Assembly: GCA_029261275.1 (NCBI GenBank)
Contig: JAJDBR010000040.1
Coordinates: 1 to 62,535 of the forward strand
DNA length: 62,535 nt
Direction: 5' to 3'
From: Nitrospirales bacterium
GTDB taxonomy: Bacteria > Nitrospirota > Nitrospiria > Nitrospirales > UBA8639
The translations under genes and the position numbers were made by a program. Under the pieces are notes generated by a model. It was not told the origin of the DNA, made no database searches, and saw only the letters and a list, made by a program, of their open reading frames with translations. This document shows, in pieces, positions 51,949 to 61,843 of the stretch. Each line of letters begins with the position of its first letter. The first letter of the stretch is position 1.

Positions 51949-54141
51949 ATGGATGACATTAAGCTGAATTACGACACTGAGGCCAGCGGACCTTTTACGT
52001 TAGGCGAGACCCTCACCTTTGGGGGAGGAGGGGTGGCCGAGTTGGTGCTGTTGTACGACGAAGGCGCGACCGGAGAAATGTATTGCAAGATGATTTCTGG
52101 CTCGAACCCCTTGAATAACGAAACGATCACGGGAGGCTCGTCGTCGGCAACGGCGCTCTTGGATGGCAACGCCTTTGTTTCTCGGTTTCCGGTAAAGATT
52201 GCCGAAGATACCTCGTATACGGCCTCGTCCGGGAACATCCGGTGGACGGGCCCGAATCTTGGCACCACCCATTCCTGTAAGTTTGACGGGCAGACGGTGA
52301 ATTTGACGCTCGGAGAAATCCTGACATTCGGGAACGGCTCGACCGCTGAATTGATTGAACAGACAGACTCAGGGGGGAGTGGGGAACTATTCTTCCGTAT
52401 GATTAGTGTGACCCCGCCCGCCGACAATGACACCATCTCTGGGGGAACGTCTAGTGGTGATGGAAACGTCGATGGGGCCGTCCATACACGGGCCTATACG
52501 CCCAACAACCTCCACTACTGGTTTGCCGACAAGGGAGACGATGCCACGTTTGTGGGCAACGACGAGCAGGACCGCACCAAGCCTCGGATCTCACAGCGCG
52601 TCGGGGTCACGGACGTGCTGGCCTTGGGGAGCGCAAACATTGACGACACCATGTCCTACCATATGTATAGCGGGTCCTGGGTGCAGGGTGGCGGCTCACC
52701 CACCGAGTACAATGCGGTGGCGATTGCCGTGGTCGATGCCGATGGCTCGACGGAGCCCGTCATCATTCAAAGCAACGCGCTGCTGTCGGCCACCACCACG
52801 GAATACTGGAAGAACGCGTACATGCCGAACGCAGCTTCGCGCATTAATATGCTCATCAAGGTAAATGTGGCGGGGACGGTCACTGACCGGCGCGTGGTGC
52901 GATTCCGGGCCTTAGAGTACCTCCGCAACTATTTTACCGCACCTGACCCCACACTCTCGGGTGGGATCACGCCAGTCTCCTTAGTGGCAACCGATGACGG
53001 GAATAACTCCACGGCGGCGGCGACGGTGGCGACCTGGTCGGACGCGATCTTTACGTATGGGTACGCGACCGTTGACCATAATAACGGGAACGGCGCCCAG
53101 CCCTACTGGGCTGTGGGCGACATTGCCTCTCGCACGAAGCCCCAGTTCCATGAGCGGTACAAGTGGGTGCAGCGCCGAGGCACCTCCGAGACCATTCTGG
53201 GGTTGAATGCCCAATTGATTGTCGGCAACGACCTGACCTTTAACTTCGATGGGGAATCCGGCACGGACATTACGCACGGCGATATCTTGACCTTCAGCGG
53301 CAACTCCACGGGTACGGCGCTGGTGTTGGGCGTGAACTATGCGACGGGCACAACCGGAGAGTTGTACTGTCAACGATTGACGGGCGATGTCCCCCTCGAT
53401 GATGCGGTCATCACGAGCGATGGTGGAGGCACGGCCGTCGTCAATGGGACTCCGGTGGATCGCCTGATTATTAACAACCTCTTTGGGTCGTTTACGGGCA
53501 CGGCCTTCAACCCAGCCAATATCGGGTTGACGTTGGAAGCAGCCGATGCCGATACCAGCGATCTCTACACGGATCTGCTTGAGGCGCAACAGCAACCCCC
53601 GAACAATCAGACTGGAACCATTAACACGGCCATTAGCAATGTTGTCACGGTGTATCCGTGGGATGGTGCGGCCACGGATGCGGTGGGTGATCCTGCGCCT
53701 GACTTTGTGCGCTTGGCCACCAGCGTCACCCTGTCGGGGGCATCAGAAACCCAGGCGACGGTGACCGGGTCCATTCCCACCTGGGTACCACAGGTGGGAT
53801 TTGCCAGGATTACCACGGATGCAGGGGTGCGAAGGATTGTGCCCTATAGTTCTTGGTCTGGTTCGGTGTTTACCTTTACGTCCAACGAAGATTTTTCTGG
53901 GGATAATGCCACAAGTGGGAACGGCCTCATGCCCTCGCCGATTGATCAAGTGGTCGTGTCAGCCAGTGAAAGTTTCACTGGGGTCTACACGGCCAATCAG
54001 AACAAGGCGGCTGATGCCGATCAACAGTTTGTGGTGCGCGTGACCAATGCCTCCGGCGCCACCGCAAAACAGCCGGCGACGAATACGGCCACCTTCACCT
54101 CAGGCGGCTTCAGTCTGAACGTCACGCTGATTAACGACTAA
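51949..54141 (+). CDS. Large virion protein with three copies of a GETLTFGG module
   Basis: 730 residues. The same module of about 50 residues occurs three times: around residues 14-72 (LGETLTFGGGGVAELVLL), 122-178 (LGEILTFGNGSTAELIEQ) and 443-505 (HGDILTFSGNSTGTALVL). Each goes on with a GExY/FCxxxSG-type strand and ends in a GG-rich turn. The rest is beta-rich. One WFADKGDDATFVGNDEQDRTKPRISQ-type region repeats as WAVGDIASRTKPQF. Probably a tail or adhesin protein; no family recognised. Confidence 0.6.
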   Translation: MDDIKLNYDTEASGPFTLGETLTFGGGGVAELVLLYDEGATGEMYCKMISGSNPLNNETITGGSSSATALLDGNAFVSRFPVKIAEDTSYTASSGNIRWTGPNLGTTHSCKFDGQTVNLTLGEILTFGNGSTAELIEQTDSGGSGELFFRMISVTPPADNDTISGGTSSGDGNVDGAVHTRAYTPNNLHYWFADKGDDATFVGNDEQDRTKPRISQRVGVTDVLALGSANIDDTMSYHMYSGSWVQGGGSPTEYNAVAIAVVDADGSTEPVIIQSNALLSATTTEYWKNAYMPNAASRINMLIKVNVAGTVTDRRVVRFRALEYLRNYFTAPDPTLSGGITPVSLVATDDGNNSTAAATVATWSDAIFTYGYATVDHNNGNGAQPYWAVGDIASRTKPQFHERYKWVQRRGTSETILGLNAQLIVGNDLTFNFDGESGTDITHGDILTFSGNSTGTALVLGVNYATGTTGELYCQRLTGDVPLDDAVITSDGGGTAVVNGTPVDRLIINNLFGSFTGTAFNPANIGLTLEAADADTSDLYTDLLEAQQQPPNNQTGTINTAISNVVTVYPWDGAATDAVGDPAPDFVRLATSVTLSGASETQATVTGSIPTWVPQVGFARITTDAGVRRIVPYSSWSGSVFTFTSNEDFSGDNATSGNGLMPSPIDQVVVSASESFTGVYTANQNKAADADQQFVVRVTNASGATAKQPATNTATFTSGGFSLNVTLIND

Positions 54142-54770
54142 TGGCCATAAGCATCGATTGGCCAACCGGCGTGATTTTTGTCCCCAAGGCGGACACTGTC
54201 CTTGCTGGAACTGATCCGATCTCAGGACGAGAGATTCGGTCCTTTGATACGGATCAGTTCCATGAGGATCTTCGCGACGAAGAAGAGACGGTCGCTGGTC
54301 GTGCGTGGCCGCTGACCCATAGTTACAACGCCGCGGTGGTGATTGATGGAGTGGCGTATGCGCCGCAATTGACGATGGTGAATAATTATCAGGTGGAATT
54401 TGAATCCGTGGGCACGCCCTGGCGCGTAATTTTCACAAGCACGAATAATAATATTGCGAGCTTCAGTGTCGTGAACGATGTCTCCATTCAACCGGGCAAC
54501 TCTGCCGGGCTTCAAATTGTCACGAGCGGCAGCGGCGTCACGGCGCAGGATAAAACCGATATCATCAATGGCGTCTGGACGAAAGCCCTTGAGAGTGGCC
54601 TGACCGCCGAAGAAATTACTCGGATCATGCTCGCGGCCGTGGCCGGAAAGACCGCCGGCGTGGGAACGACGAATGAGCACTATAAGTCGGTGGATGGAGG
54701 GAAAGACCGCATTGACGCCACCTTTGATGCAGAGAATAACCGAACCGTGGTGGTTCTGGATGGCGCCTAA
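54141..54770 (+). CDS. Phage virion protein
   Basis: 209 residues. The first two thirds are beta-rich (YNAAVVIDGVAYAPQLTM, YQVEFESVGTPWRVIFT). It ends with a module common in phage fibre-associated proteins (VTAQDKTDIINGVWTKALES and GLTAEEITRIMLAAVAGK), a helical hairpin whose role is unclear. It shares one base with the previous stop. Confidence 0.6.
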   Translation: MAISIDWPTGVIFVPKADTVLAGTDPISGREIRSFDTDQFHEDLRDEEETVAGRAWPLTHSYNAAVVIDGVAYAPQLTMVNNYQVEFESVGTPWRVIFTSTNNNIASFSVVNDVSIQPGNSAGLQIVTSGSGVTAQDKTDIINGVWTKALESGLTAEEITRIMLAAVAGKTAGVGTTNEHYKSVDGGKDRIDATFDAENNRTVVVLDGA

Positions 54771-55022
54771 ATGTTCCGAGGCCGACTCTACGCCGGCCGC
54801 CTGTATGCCGGCCACCTGTTTGGTGGGACCGGGGCCCTGGTTGTGCTGCCGCCCGAGAAGACGCGCACGTCTGGCGGGGGCGGGGGCTACTACATTGGGC
54901 GGAGCCCCGAAGCCGCCGCGAAGAAGAACGCAGAGGAGGCCACGCGGTTACGCATCCTGCAAGAAGATCGGGACTTCATTGAAATGCTGGGCGTGATTTT
55001 AGACGTGATGGAGGATGACTAA
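54771..55022 (+). CDS. Small hypothetical phage protein
   Basis: 83 residues. Starts with an aromatic Gly-rich segment (RLYAGRLYAGHLFGGTG), a Gly run, then a charged helix (KKNAEEATRLRILQEDRD). Such small genes between fibre genes are common, but no family is known. Confidence 0.5.
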   Translation: MFRGRLYAGRLYAGHLFGGTGALVVLPPEKTRTSGGGGGYYIGRSPEAAAKKNAEEATRLRILQEDRDFIEMLGVILDVMEDD

Positions 55023-58000
55023 TGGCATCATTGCGGAGCGGGTTGCTAGCGCTCGGGATTACCGGACCGGAGGCTACCTATATTCGGAGCAAGGTCAAAG
55101 GGTACCGTGACGAAGGCGAGGACCCGCACGAGGCCGCCCTTGATGCCGTCTCGGACTTACTGGCCGACGCCCAACGGCAGTATCTCGACGTGGCCAATCA
55201 AATTCATGAGGCGCTTTTGCCTGAGCAACGCCTGACCGTCTTTCCCTATAAAGATCATACCGAAGAATTCGCGAAAGGATCCGTCCGGCCGCATGTGCGC
55301 ACCCACCCCACAACCGGGGCCATGATCCCCGTTGCCGGCTATACCAATTCGAAACCATCGCATGAGATTGCACACCACACACCCGCGCGTGATGAGCGGG
55401 AGTGGATCGGCGTTGATTTTGATAAAACCTTAGCGTATCACGAGCCTGGGTCAGGAATCAGCGAAGGGTTGGGCCATCCGATTCCTTCTATGATGCGACG
55501 GGTGCGGGACTGGCTCAAAGCCGGGAAACGCGTCAAGATCATGACGGCACGCGCGATGAATAGCGAACAAATTCCTAAAATTCAAGCCTGGCTCGTGGAA
55601 CATGGATTGCCAAAGCTCGAAGTCACGAACGTGAAAGATCATCTCATGGGCGCGTTATACGACGATAAGGCGGTGGGCATTCATCCGAATACGGGGGCGC
55701 GGACGGATCGGATGCAGAAGGCCCATATCAACACCTACACCAAACAGGATGGGACGGTGGTGCAGGCGCATGAAGATAGTCGGGCAAAGAGAGAAAATGC
55801 GTCTACAAACAAAACCCCTGCTCACGGCATCGAGACTGCCGCGTTTAAGCAGTGGTTTGGAGACTCGAAGGTCGTCGACGATCATGGGAAGCCATTGGTG
55901 GTCTATCATGGAACCGGGGACAGCTTTAAAGAATTTGAATTTGACCACCCACACAGAAAGGATGATGGGTGGCTAGGTCGTGGTTTTTATTTCTCGAGCC
56001 ACCATCAAATAGCTGGGGGCTATACCAGCCTGAAGCCAGGGGATGCCCCTAATATCATCCCCGCGTTCTTGAGTTTACAAAACCCCTACGAAGCCAATGT
56101 CACCGAAAAGCGAACACTGCAATCGGCGAGCAAGGCAGAAATAGATGACTGGACAGAGGAGCTGAAGACCAAGGGCCATGATGGCGTTATTCTACATTAT
56201 GCCCACAATGAAAACGGACGAAGCCCATCTGAATATGTTGCCTTCTCCCCCACGCAAATCAAATCAGCGACCGGCAACGTCGGCACCTTTGACCCCACGA
56301 ATCCTGATATCACCAAAAGTCAACCTAGTTTCGCGTCTACCAAGCCGTCTACCGTTCCCTTCCCCACCAACGTCCTCACCGTGAAACGCAAGGGCAAAGG
56401 CGGAGGCCATGCCATTGATTATAAGACGACCTTTCAAGGCTTGCCGATTACGATCGAAAACCGGAAAGGCAGTCTGCGCCAGTGGGGTAATCCGGATGAT
56501 GGCACGGCCGGGACGACGAAAATGGAATTCCCGTATGGGTATATCCGGGGGACGGAAGGACTGGATGGCGACGGCGTCGATTGCTTTCTAGGGCCGAATC
56601 CGGATGCAAAACATGCCTTCGTCATTCATCAATTACAAGCCCCAGATTTCATCGTGCATGATGAAGATAAATGTATGCTGGGATGGGAGACCCCTGAAGA
56701 CGCGGCGGCCGCGTACCTTCGCCATTACACCGATGCCCGGTTCTTGGGCTCCATGTCGTGTTTGCCGATGGGAGAATTTACCGAAAAAGTGCAACGCACG
56801 CGGGAGCATCCAGGGTTCATTAAAAGTGCCATGGCCACGTTGCAGCGGTTTTTGAAAGCCGACGCCGAGCGGTGGATTACCGTCCATCCCCATGGGCCTG
56901 GGACGGCAGGGCAACCTATTAAAATTCGGGAAAGCGCAGGCTCGCCGGGCACGTATCATGTGGTCGGGGGGGCAGGCGGGAAGTTGAATTATCTCAAGCT
57001 GACCGACGTCAAATCGCCAGAAGAATACAAAGCCAAGGCCAAGGAACGGGGCAAAGAATCCCGGGCCAAGGCGAAAGCACAGGTCACACGCGATAAAGAA
57101 CTCGGCCTGGTCGACAGTAAAAAGCAGGTCATGTCCACGCTCAAGGCTGATCGGGAGAAACATCAACGCGCGCTCATCGAGCAGGTGGCCAATCTCAAGG
57201 GCTGGCAAGACTATGACTTGAAGCCCGAGCAGCTTGATGGCTTATCGGATCGTGCTAAAGAAGCGGCCATTCTCAAGCATCATCGTCACTTGCATCGTGA
57301 TGCCCAACAAGTCATCCAGGCGACGAAGGAAACGCTCCTGCTTGATGCCGAAGCCCGAGCCGAGGCCGAACTCGGGGAATTGTCCATTCATCGTGACGAG
57401 CCGAATGTGCTGGGGCTGACCGATTTGTCGCCGGATCCCCAAGAGCGGGGGTTGGGCTATCAACCCGATTATGGGCCGCACACGGAGGACATTGCCGAGG
57501 AAGCGCAAGCGTTCAAGGATGAACAAGCCGCCAAACGTGACCCGGCTCGGCAAGAGAGAATGGAACGGATGCAGGACGCGGCCAACGAAACGCGAGAGGA
57601 AGTCGCCAAGGCTGAAGCATCGGGGCAACTCGTAGCGCCTGTCCGAGAAACCTCGGGGGTCGATCCGCGTCATGCCGTAGCCCTTTTGGCGGCCCACAAG
57701 CAGACGCAAGCCACACTCAAGCAGATTCAAGAGAAGAAAAAAGAGGTGCAGGGGTCCACGCGCGACGTGCAGGCCAAGTCCTATGTGATTCAAGCCGAAC
57801 CCGTCTCCTCAGAGGAAATCCTGAAAGACCTCATGGCCGATGCGGCCGAACGTACCCGGCACGATCGAGCCACGTCGTTCCTCACCATGGTCGAGCATGA
57901 CCCCTTTGACGAACAGCCAGAAGACCACCAGGCGTCGTTACGCCGGCATATTCAAATAGGGTCCGCCTCGATGCTGTCTCGGGTGTCGCAACAAGTGACG

Positions 58001-61000
58001 GGCGTCGATATTCTCCCGCGTGAAGTCGTGGATGTCTTAGGCACGGCCGGCGCGGCACAAGCCCTCGCCAACGCGATCCATACCAATTTCTCGGAAGACC
58101 AAGTCAAAGCCTGGGCGGAACAACTCGGGCAATACCATGCCGACCATCAAGGGACGGTGACGGAAGAAGCCGTCGGCCGAGCCAAAGAGGCCTATGAGCA
58201 GGCCCAGGAAATGGTTATGGAGTCGGTGACGTCCCCGTCAGAGTTGGCCATCGCCAATGAATTGAATGAGAAGCGCCTGGGGCTCTTGCGCGAAGCCCGG
58301 GAATCCTTAGGCGCAACCCTGGGGGAATTGGAAGCCATGGGGGCCCTGAATCTAGCGCTGCGGAGTCAACCCACGGAAGAGATGATGGTGTCCATGGGGG
58401 GGGTGTCCACGGAGACGGCGATCCGCCAACTGAAAGCCCTGGGGCTCGACAAAGACGACTATGATATTGATAGCGATGGGACCAACCATTTTGCGCTGAT
58501 TGCGGGGGGTGGCTTAGGCAAAGTCGTGCGGCCGATCGATCAAGAGGACCTCGCCCATCGTCAGGTCGTCAACGCCATTCTTGGGGGGCAGCATGATGAA
58601 GACGGGTGGGTGCCGGCGGGGTTTGCGCATCGCCCGGACACCAGTTTTACCGACCCCGAACGACAGGCCGTCACCTACGCGCAACCCTATCAGACGTCCC
58701 CTCAAGGCACCCATGACGAAGATATCCAACAGTATATCGGCCAACGCATGGCCGATGGGCATGCGCCGCATGACATTTACAAAGATCTGTTTAGTGACAC
58801 GGTGTTGGGGCACATTCCGAGTGACGACCATGACGCCTACTTTCAGGCCCTCGATCGTGTGGCGCCACTGTATGATGAGGCTGGGAAGCCGCGAACGGCC
58901 GAGTCGCATCAAGCCGCGTGGGAAGAGTTTGCGGAGCAGGCGCTGACCCAGAAATATGGACAAGACGCGACCCCGCTGCATAAACAATCGCTACGCACAC
59001 AGGATCCGCACACCTTCGAAGCCATTCATCGGGTCATGGCCGAGGATCCCACACGCGGGGTGGCCTTTACGCCCACGGGCGAGCTTACCCATCAAGACCA
59101 GTCGACGTTACGCCATCTCTTCGAGGCCCGGTTTGCCAAGCCCGAAGCCCACGAGGCGACGACCGAGGCCATGGCCGCGCTCGGGCCAGAACCGGCCAAG
59201 GAATCCGCAGGCCTCTTTGGCACGCAAGATAATCCGGAATGGCACGAGCATCAATCCAAAAAACAGCGCATTCTTGAGGAGGCACAGGCCAACGGGCTGA
59301 CGTGGGAGAAATATGTGAAGATGCATGGCTCTCGTATGAAGGCCTTCCAAGCCCTCCAAGATATTGTGAAAGGCGAAGCCGCCCACGCCTTTGCCAAAGA
59401 ATATGGGCGCGTGCATCGGCAGCCGTTACAACTGGGCCGCACGACGGTGACCAATCATTTGGCGCATGTCGATGCGGTCAATCCGCACGCACGAGAAGCG
59501 CGGTTGGCGGAAGAGCGGCAGGTCATGGATCGGTTGCGGAATCGCGCGGCCGGCCGATATGCCGGCGGGGGTGCCAAAGACAAACTGGATCGCGTGCGCG
59601 AGCTCTCAGCCATTGCGGATCAAAATCAACGGACGATGTTTGCCGCGGATCCCGAAGGCGTCACGAAGGTGCGGCCACTGAAAGAGGCGGAGCGGCATAC
59701 GTTAGGCCATACGGCGGAAGCACAGCTTGCCGCCATGTGGCCGCAAGTGGCCAGGAACTTCAGTCCTGATCGACCCGTCAGTCTCATGGTGAATAAACGC
59801 ATGGATGGCACGTACATCAATCAACAGCGAGCGGTCAAACTGATTGCCCATAATAAGCGGATGGCGTTGGCGCTGGGGACTGGGAGTGGCAAGACCGCTG
59901 TGATGTTAGGGGCCTTCACGCATCTCCATGCCCAAGGCCAAGTGAAGCGCGGCTTCTTTGCGGTGCCGTCGGTCGTTCAAGGGGAGTTTGGGGTGGAAGC
60001 GGCCGCGAATATTGAGCCTGGCACATATTCGTGGTGGGGGAAACCCGATGCGCCGCGTGACGAACGGCTGGCCGCCTATAAGAATCCAGACCATCAGATG
60101 ATCTATGTCACCCATCAAGCCTTGCGCGACGATTTAGTGCATCTTATGGCCAAGAAAGAAGGCCTGTCAGAGTCAGAGATGGCCGAACAGTTCAAGGCCA
60201 TGAAGGAAGAGGACCGGACGACGCTCATGCAGGCCACGCTGAAAGCCGAAGGCATCCACCCTGATTTTTTCGCGATCGACGAAGGGCATGACACCCTCAA
60301 TCGGGCCGGCAAGGAAGACAGTTTGCTCTCGAATGTCCTCGATGCGTTTCATATGCCCTTGCCCTACTATGTGTCCTCCAGCGCGGATCCGATGAAAAAT
60401 GACCTGAGCGAATTGTATTCCCAGCTCCATAAAATTGACCCCAAAAAATTCAACAACATGAACGCCTTCATGGGAAAATATGGGCTCAAGACGAATGCGA
60501 GCCAAGATGTCTTGAAACGCGAGCTCCGGCGCTATCTGCTCCCCGGCAAAGTGGATCCCGGGATTCAGGCGACACACCATGATGACGCGATCAGTCTCAG
60601 TGATCATCAACGGGACGCCTACGACGGGGTGATGAAGGATTATCGAACGGCACGGGCCGCGCGACAACATGACACGGTCGATCTCGGGGCGGCGAAACGT
60701 TTGAGCCCGACAAGCTTTGAGGGCCGTGACGACGCTGAACATCATGAAATCGCCACCGGGATTCATCGCAATTTAGGCATTGTGCGTGATGGGGCGCTCG
60801 AGCGGGTGCTGAATGATACGAAACCCGCCCACAACGCCAAAGCCCACAAGGTCCTTGAGCTGGCGGATCGGTATAAACAGGAAGACAAGCCCGGCGTCAT
60901 CTTCGCCCGATCGCGGAAGGCCGTCGACCATCTCCAGCGGATGCTGTCTGAAGAAGGGCATCGGGTGCTGACGATTACGGGGAGCGATACAGCCAAAGAG

Positions 61001-61360
61001 AAAGCTAAGAAAATTGGACAATTTCGACCTCCTCCTGGCCGGGAGCCCGAAGCCGATATCGTGGTCGCGTCAGATGCGGCCGCGGTGGGGGCCAACCTCC
61101 AGCGGGGGCAATATTTGATCCATTACGATCTTCCTCACACCAGTAAAACCTGGCATCAACGGACGGGAAGAATTCATAGACTAGGGCAACAGCACGACAT
61201 CCACGTCCACACGCTCGCCACGGATACGCGGTTGGATGCCAAAAAGAAAGATCGCTTGGATCGAAAAACAGCGTTACGGGAACATCTTACGTCACCTTAC
61301 GAAAGTCTTTCTGATGAACACGAACTCTACACCCTCCTCCGACACGAAGACGAAGCCTGA
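55022..61360 (+). CDS. Giant polyvalent protein: HAD, ADP-ribosyltransferase-like, pyrophosphatase-like and SNF2-helicase domains
   Basis: 2112 residues. HAD-like phosphatase: VDFDKT (about 131-136) and DDKAVGI. Tag-like segments occur near residues 85-110 (SVRPHVRTHPTTG) and 232-255 (KAHINTYTKQDG ... AHEDSR). ART-like domain about 275-435: WFGDSKVV, PLVVYHGTGDSF, GRGFYFSS. Pyrophosphatase-like domain about 465-600 with PYGYIRG and LDGDGVDCF. A charged coiled-coil region follows. Helicase: LGTGSGKTAVM (about 1618), DEGH (1753-1756), WHQRTGRIHRLGQQ (about 2044). This layout fits the polyvalent proteins packed in phage heads to counter host defence; it is a second helicase without an intein. 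Confidence 0.75.
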   Translation: MASLRSGLLALGITGPEATYIRSKVKGYRDEGEDPHEAALDAVSDLLADAQRQYLDVANQIHEALLPEQRLTVFPYKDHTEEFAKGSVRPHVRTHPTTGAMIPVAGYTNSKPSHEIAHHTPARDEREWIGVDFDKTLAYHEPGSGISEGLGHPIPSMMRRVRDWLKAGKRVKIMTARAMNSEQIPKIQAWLVEHGLPKLEVTNVKDHLMGALYDDKAVGIHPNTGARTDRMQKAHINTYTKQDGTVVQAHEDSRAKRENASTNKTPAHGIETAAFKQWFGDSKVVDDHGKPLVVYHGTGDSFKEFEFDHPHRKDDGWLGRGFYFSSHHQIAGGYTSLKPGDAPNIIPAFLSLQNPYEANVTEKRTLQSASKAEIDDWTEELKTKGHDGVILHYAHNENGRSPSEYVAFSPTQIKSATGNVGTFDPTNPDITKSQPSFASTKPSTVPFPTNVLTVKRKGKGGGHAIDYKTTFQGLPITIENRKGSLRQWGNPDDGTAGTTKMEFPYGYIRGTEGLDGDGVDCFLGPNPDAKHAFVIHQLQAPDFIVHDEDKCMLGWETPEDAAAAYLRHYTDARFLGSMSCLPMGEFTEKVQRTREHPGFIKSAMATLQRFLKADAERWITVHPHGPGTAGQPIKIRESAGSPGTYHVVGGAGGKLNYLKLTDVKSPEEYKAKAKERGKESRAKAKAQVTRDKELGLVDSKKQVMSTLKADREKHQRALIEQVANLKGWQDYDLKPEQLDGLSDRAKEAAILKHHRHLHRDAQQVIQATKETLLLDAEARAEAELGELSIHRDEPNVLGLTDLSPDPQERGLGYQPDYGPHTEDIAEEAQAFKDEQAAKRDPARQERMERMQDAANETREEVAKAEASGQLVAPVRETSGVDPRHAVALLAAHKQTQATLKQIQEKKKEVQGSTRDVQAKSYVIQAEPVSSEEILKDLMADAAERTRHDRATSFLTMVEHDPFDEQPEDHQASLRRHIQIGSASMLSRVSQQVTGVDILPREVVDVLGTAGAAQALANAIHTNFSEDQVKAWAEQLGQYHADHQGTVTEEAVGRAKEAYEQAQEMVMESVTSPSELAIANELNEKRLGLLREARESLGATLGELEAMGALNLALRSQPTEEMMVSMGGVSTETAIRQLKALGLDKDDYDIDSDGTNHFALIAGGGLGKVVRPIDQEDLAHRQVVNAILGGQHDEDGWVPAGFAHRPDTSFTDPERQAVTYAQPYQTSPQGTHDEDIQQYIGQRMADGHAPHDIYKDLFSDTVLGHIPSDDHDAYFQALDRVAPLYDEAGKPRTAESHQAAWEEFAEQALTQKYGQDATPLHKQSLRTQDPHTFEAIHRVMAEDPTRGVAFTPTGELTHQDQSTLRHLFEARFAKPEAHEATTEAMAALGPEPAKESAGLFGTQDNPEWHEHQSKKQRILEEAQANGLTWEKYVKMHGSRMKAFQALQDIVKGEAAHAFAKEYGRVHRQPLQLGRTTVTNHLAHVDAVNPHAREARLAEERQVMDRLRNRAAGRYAGGGAKDKLDRVRELSAIADQNQRTMFAADPEGVTKVRPLKEAERHTLGHTAEAQLAAMWPQVARNFSPDRPVSLMVNKRMDGTYINQQRAVKLIAHNKRMALALGTGSGKTAVMLGAFTHLHAQGQVKRGFFAVPSVVQGEFGVEAAANIEPGTYSWWGKPDAPRDERLAAYKNPDHQMIYVTHQALRDDLVHLMAKKEGLSESEMAEQFKAMKEEDRTTLMQATLKAEGIHPDFFAIDEGHDTLNRAGKEDSLLSNVLDAFHMPLPYYVSSSADPMKNDLSELYSQLHKIDPKKFNNMNAFMGKYGLKTNASQDVLKRELRRYLLPGKVDPGIQATHHDDAISLSDHQRDAYDGVMKDYRTARAARQHDTVDLGAAKRLSPTSFEGRDDAEHHEIATGIHRNLGIVRDGALERVLNDTKPAHNAKAHKVLELADRYKQEDKPGVIFARSRKAVDHLQRMLSEEGHRVLTITGSDTAKEKAKKIGQFRPPPGREPEADIVVASDAAAVGANLQRGQYLIHYDLPHTSKTWHQRTGRIHRLGQQHDIHVHTLATDTRLDAKKKDRLDRKTALREHLTSPYESLSDEHELYTLLRHEDEA

Positions 61361-61565
61361 ACAGCCGCACCGGCTTTTGAGTGCGCTCGCACTCATTGAG
61401 GGCAGCTACCGCCAGGCCGTGGATAGAAAAGCTGGGATCACGAAGACCGCACAGGCGGCCCATGACGATTGGGGAACGAAGGTGAACGATCCGCATGATC
61501 CGGATCTCCATCACCATTTATTGGAACGCCGGACAGCGGCATTACTGGCAGGGAGAACACCATGA
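61314..61565 (+). CDS. Small helical protein
   Basis: 83 residues beginning within the end of the giant gene. RLLSALALIEGSYRQAVDR and KTAQAAHDDWG are helical; the end is rich in His and Asp (DPHDPDLHHHLLERR). No family assigned; translation-coupled to both neighbours. Confidence 0.5.
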   Translation: MNTNSTPSSDTKTKPEQPHRLLSALALIEGSYRQAVDRKAGITKTAQAAHDDWGTKVNDPHDPDLHHHLLERRTAALLAGRTP

Positions 61566-61843
61566 GCATGCATCGCCAGATTAAACGATCAGTGGTCGAG
61601 CAGACGGTCCGCCAACTGGTTGACGTCGTGACGGGCTTACAAACCGAGGTGAAAAATCTGCACCTGCGCATGCTGTTTACCGAGCGCGTCGTTAAGGAAA
61701 AGATCGGCCTTGAGCAGGCTGAGATTGATCCCATCATTGAAGGGCTGATTAAGGAGCGGGATGCGCAGGTTGAGGCGCAGTCAGCCGAAGCTGCGGTGGT
61801 GGGGAAGGAGTTTGTGGAGAAAGAGACAGTCTCGGTAGGTTAA
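61562..61843 (+). CDS. Coiled-coil protein at the end of the operon
   Basis: 93 residues, mostly one long helix (VEQTVRQLVDVVTGLQTEVK, FTERVVKEKIGLEQAEIDPI). The last rightward gene of the prophage block; the next gene faces it, ending 4 bases inside. Possible oligomerisation helper of a virion protein. Confidence 0.5.
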   Translation: MSMHRQIKRSVVEQTVRQLVDVVTGLQTEVKNLHLRMLFTERVVKEKIGLEQAEIDPIIEGLIKERDAQVEAQSAEAAVVGKEFVEKETVSVG

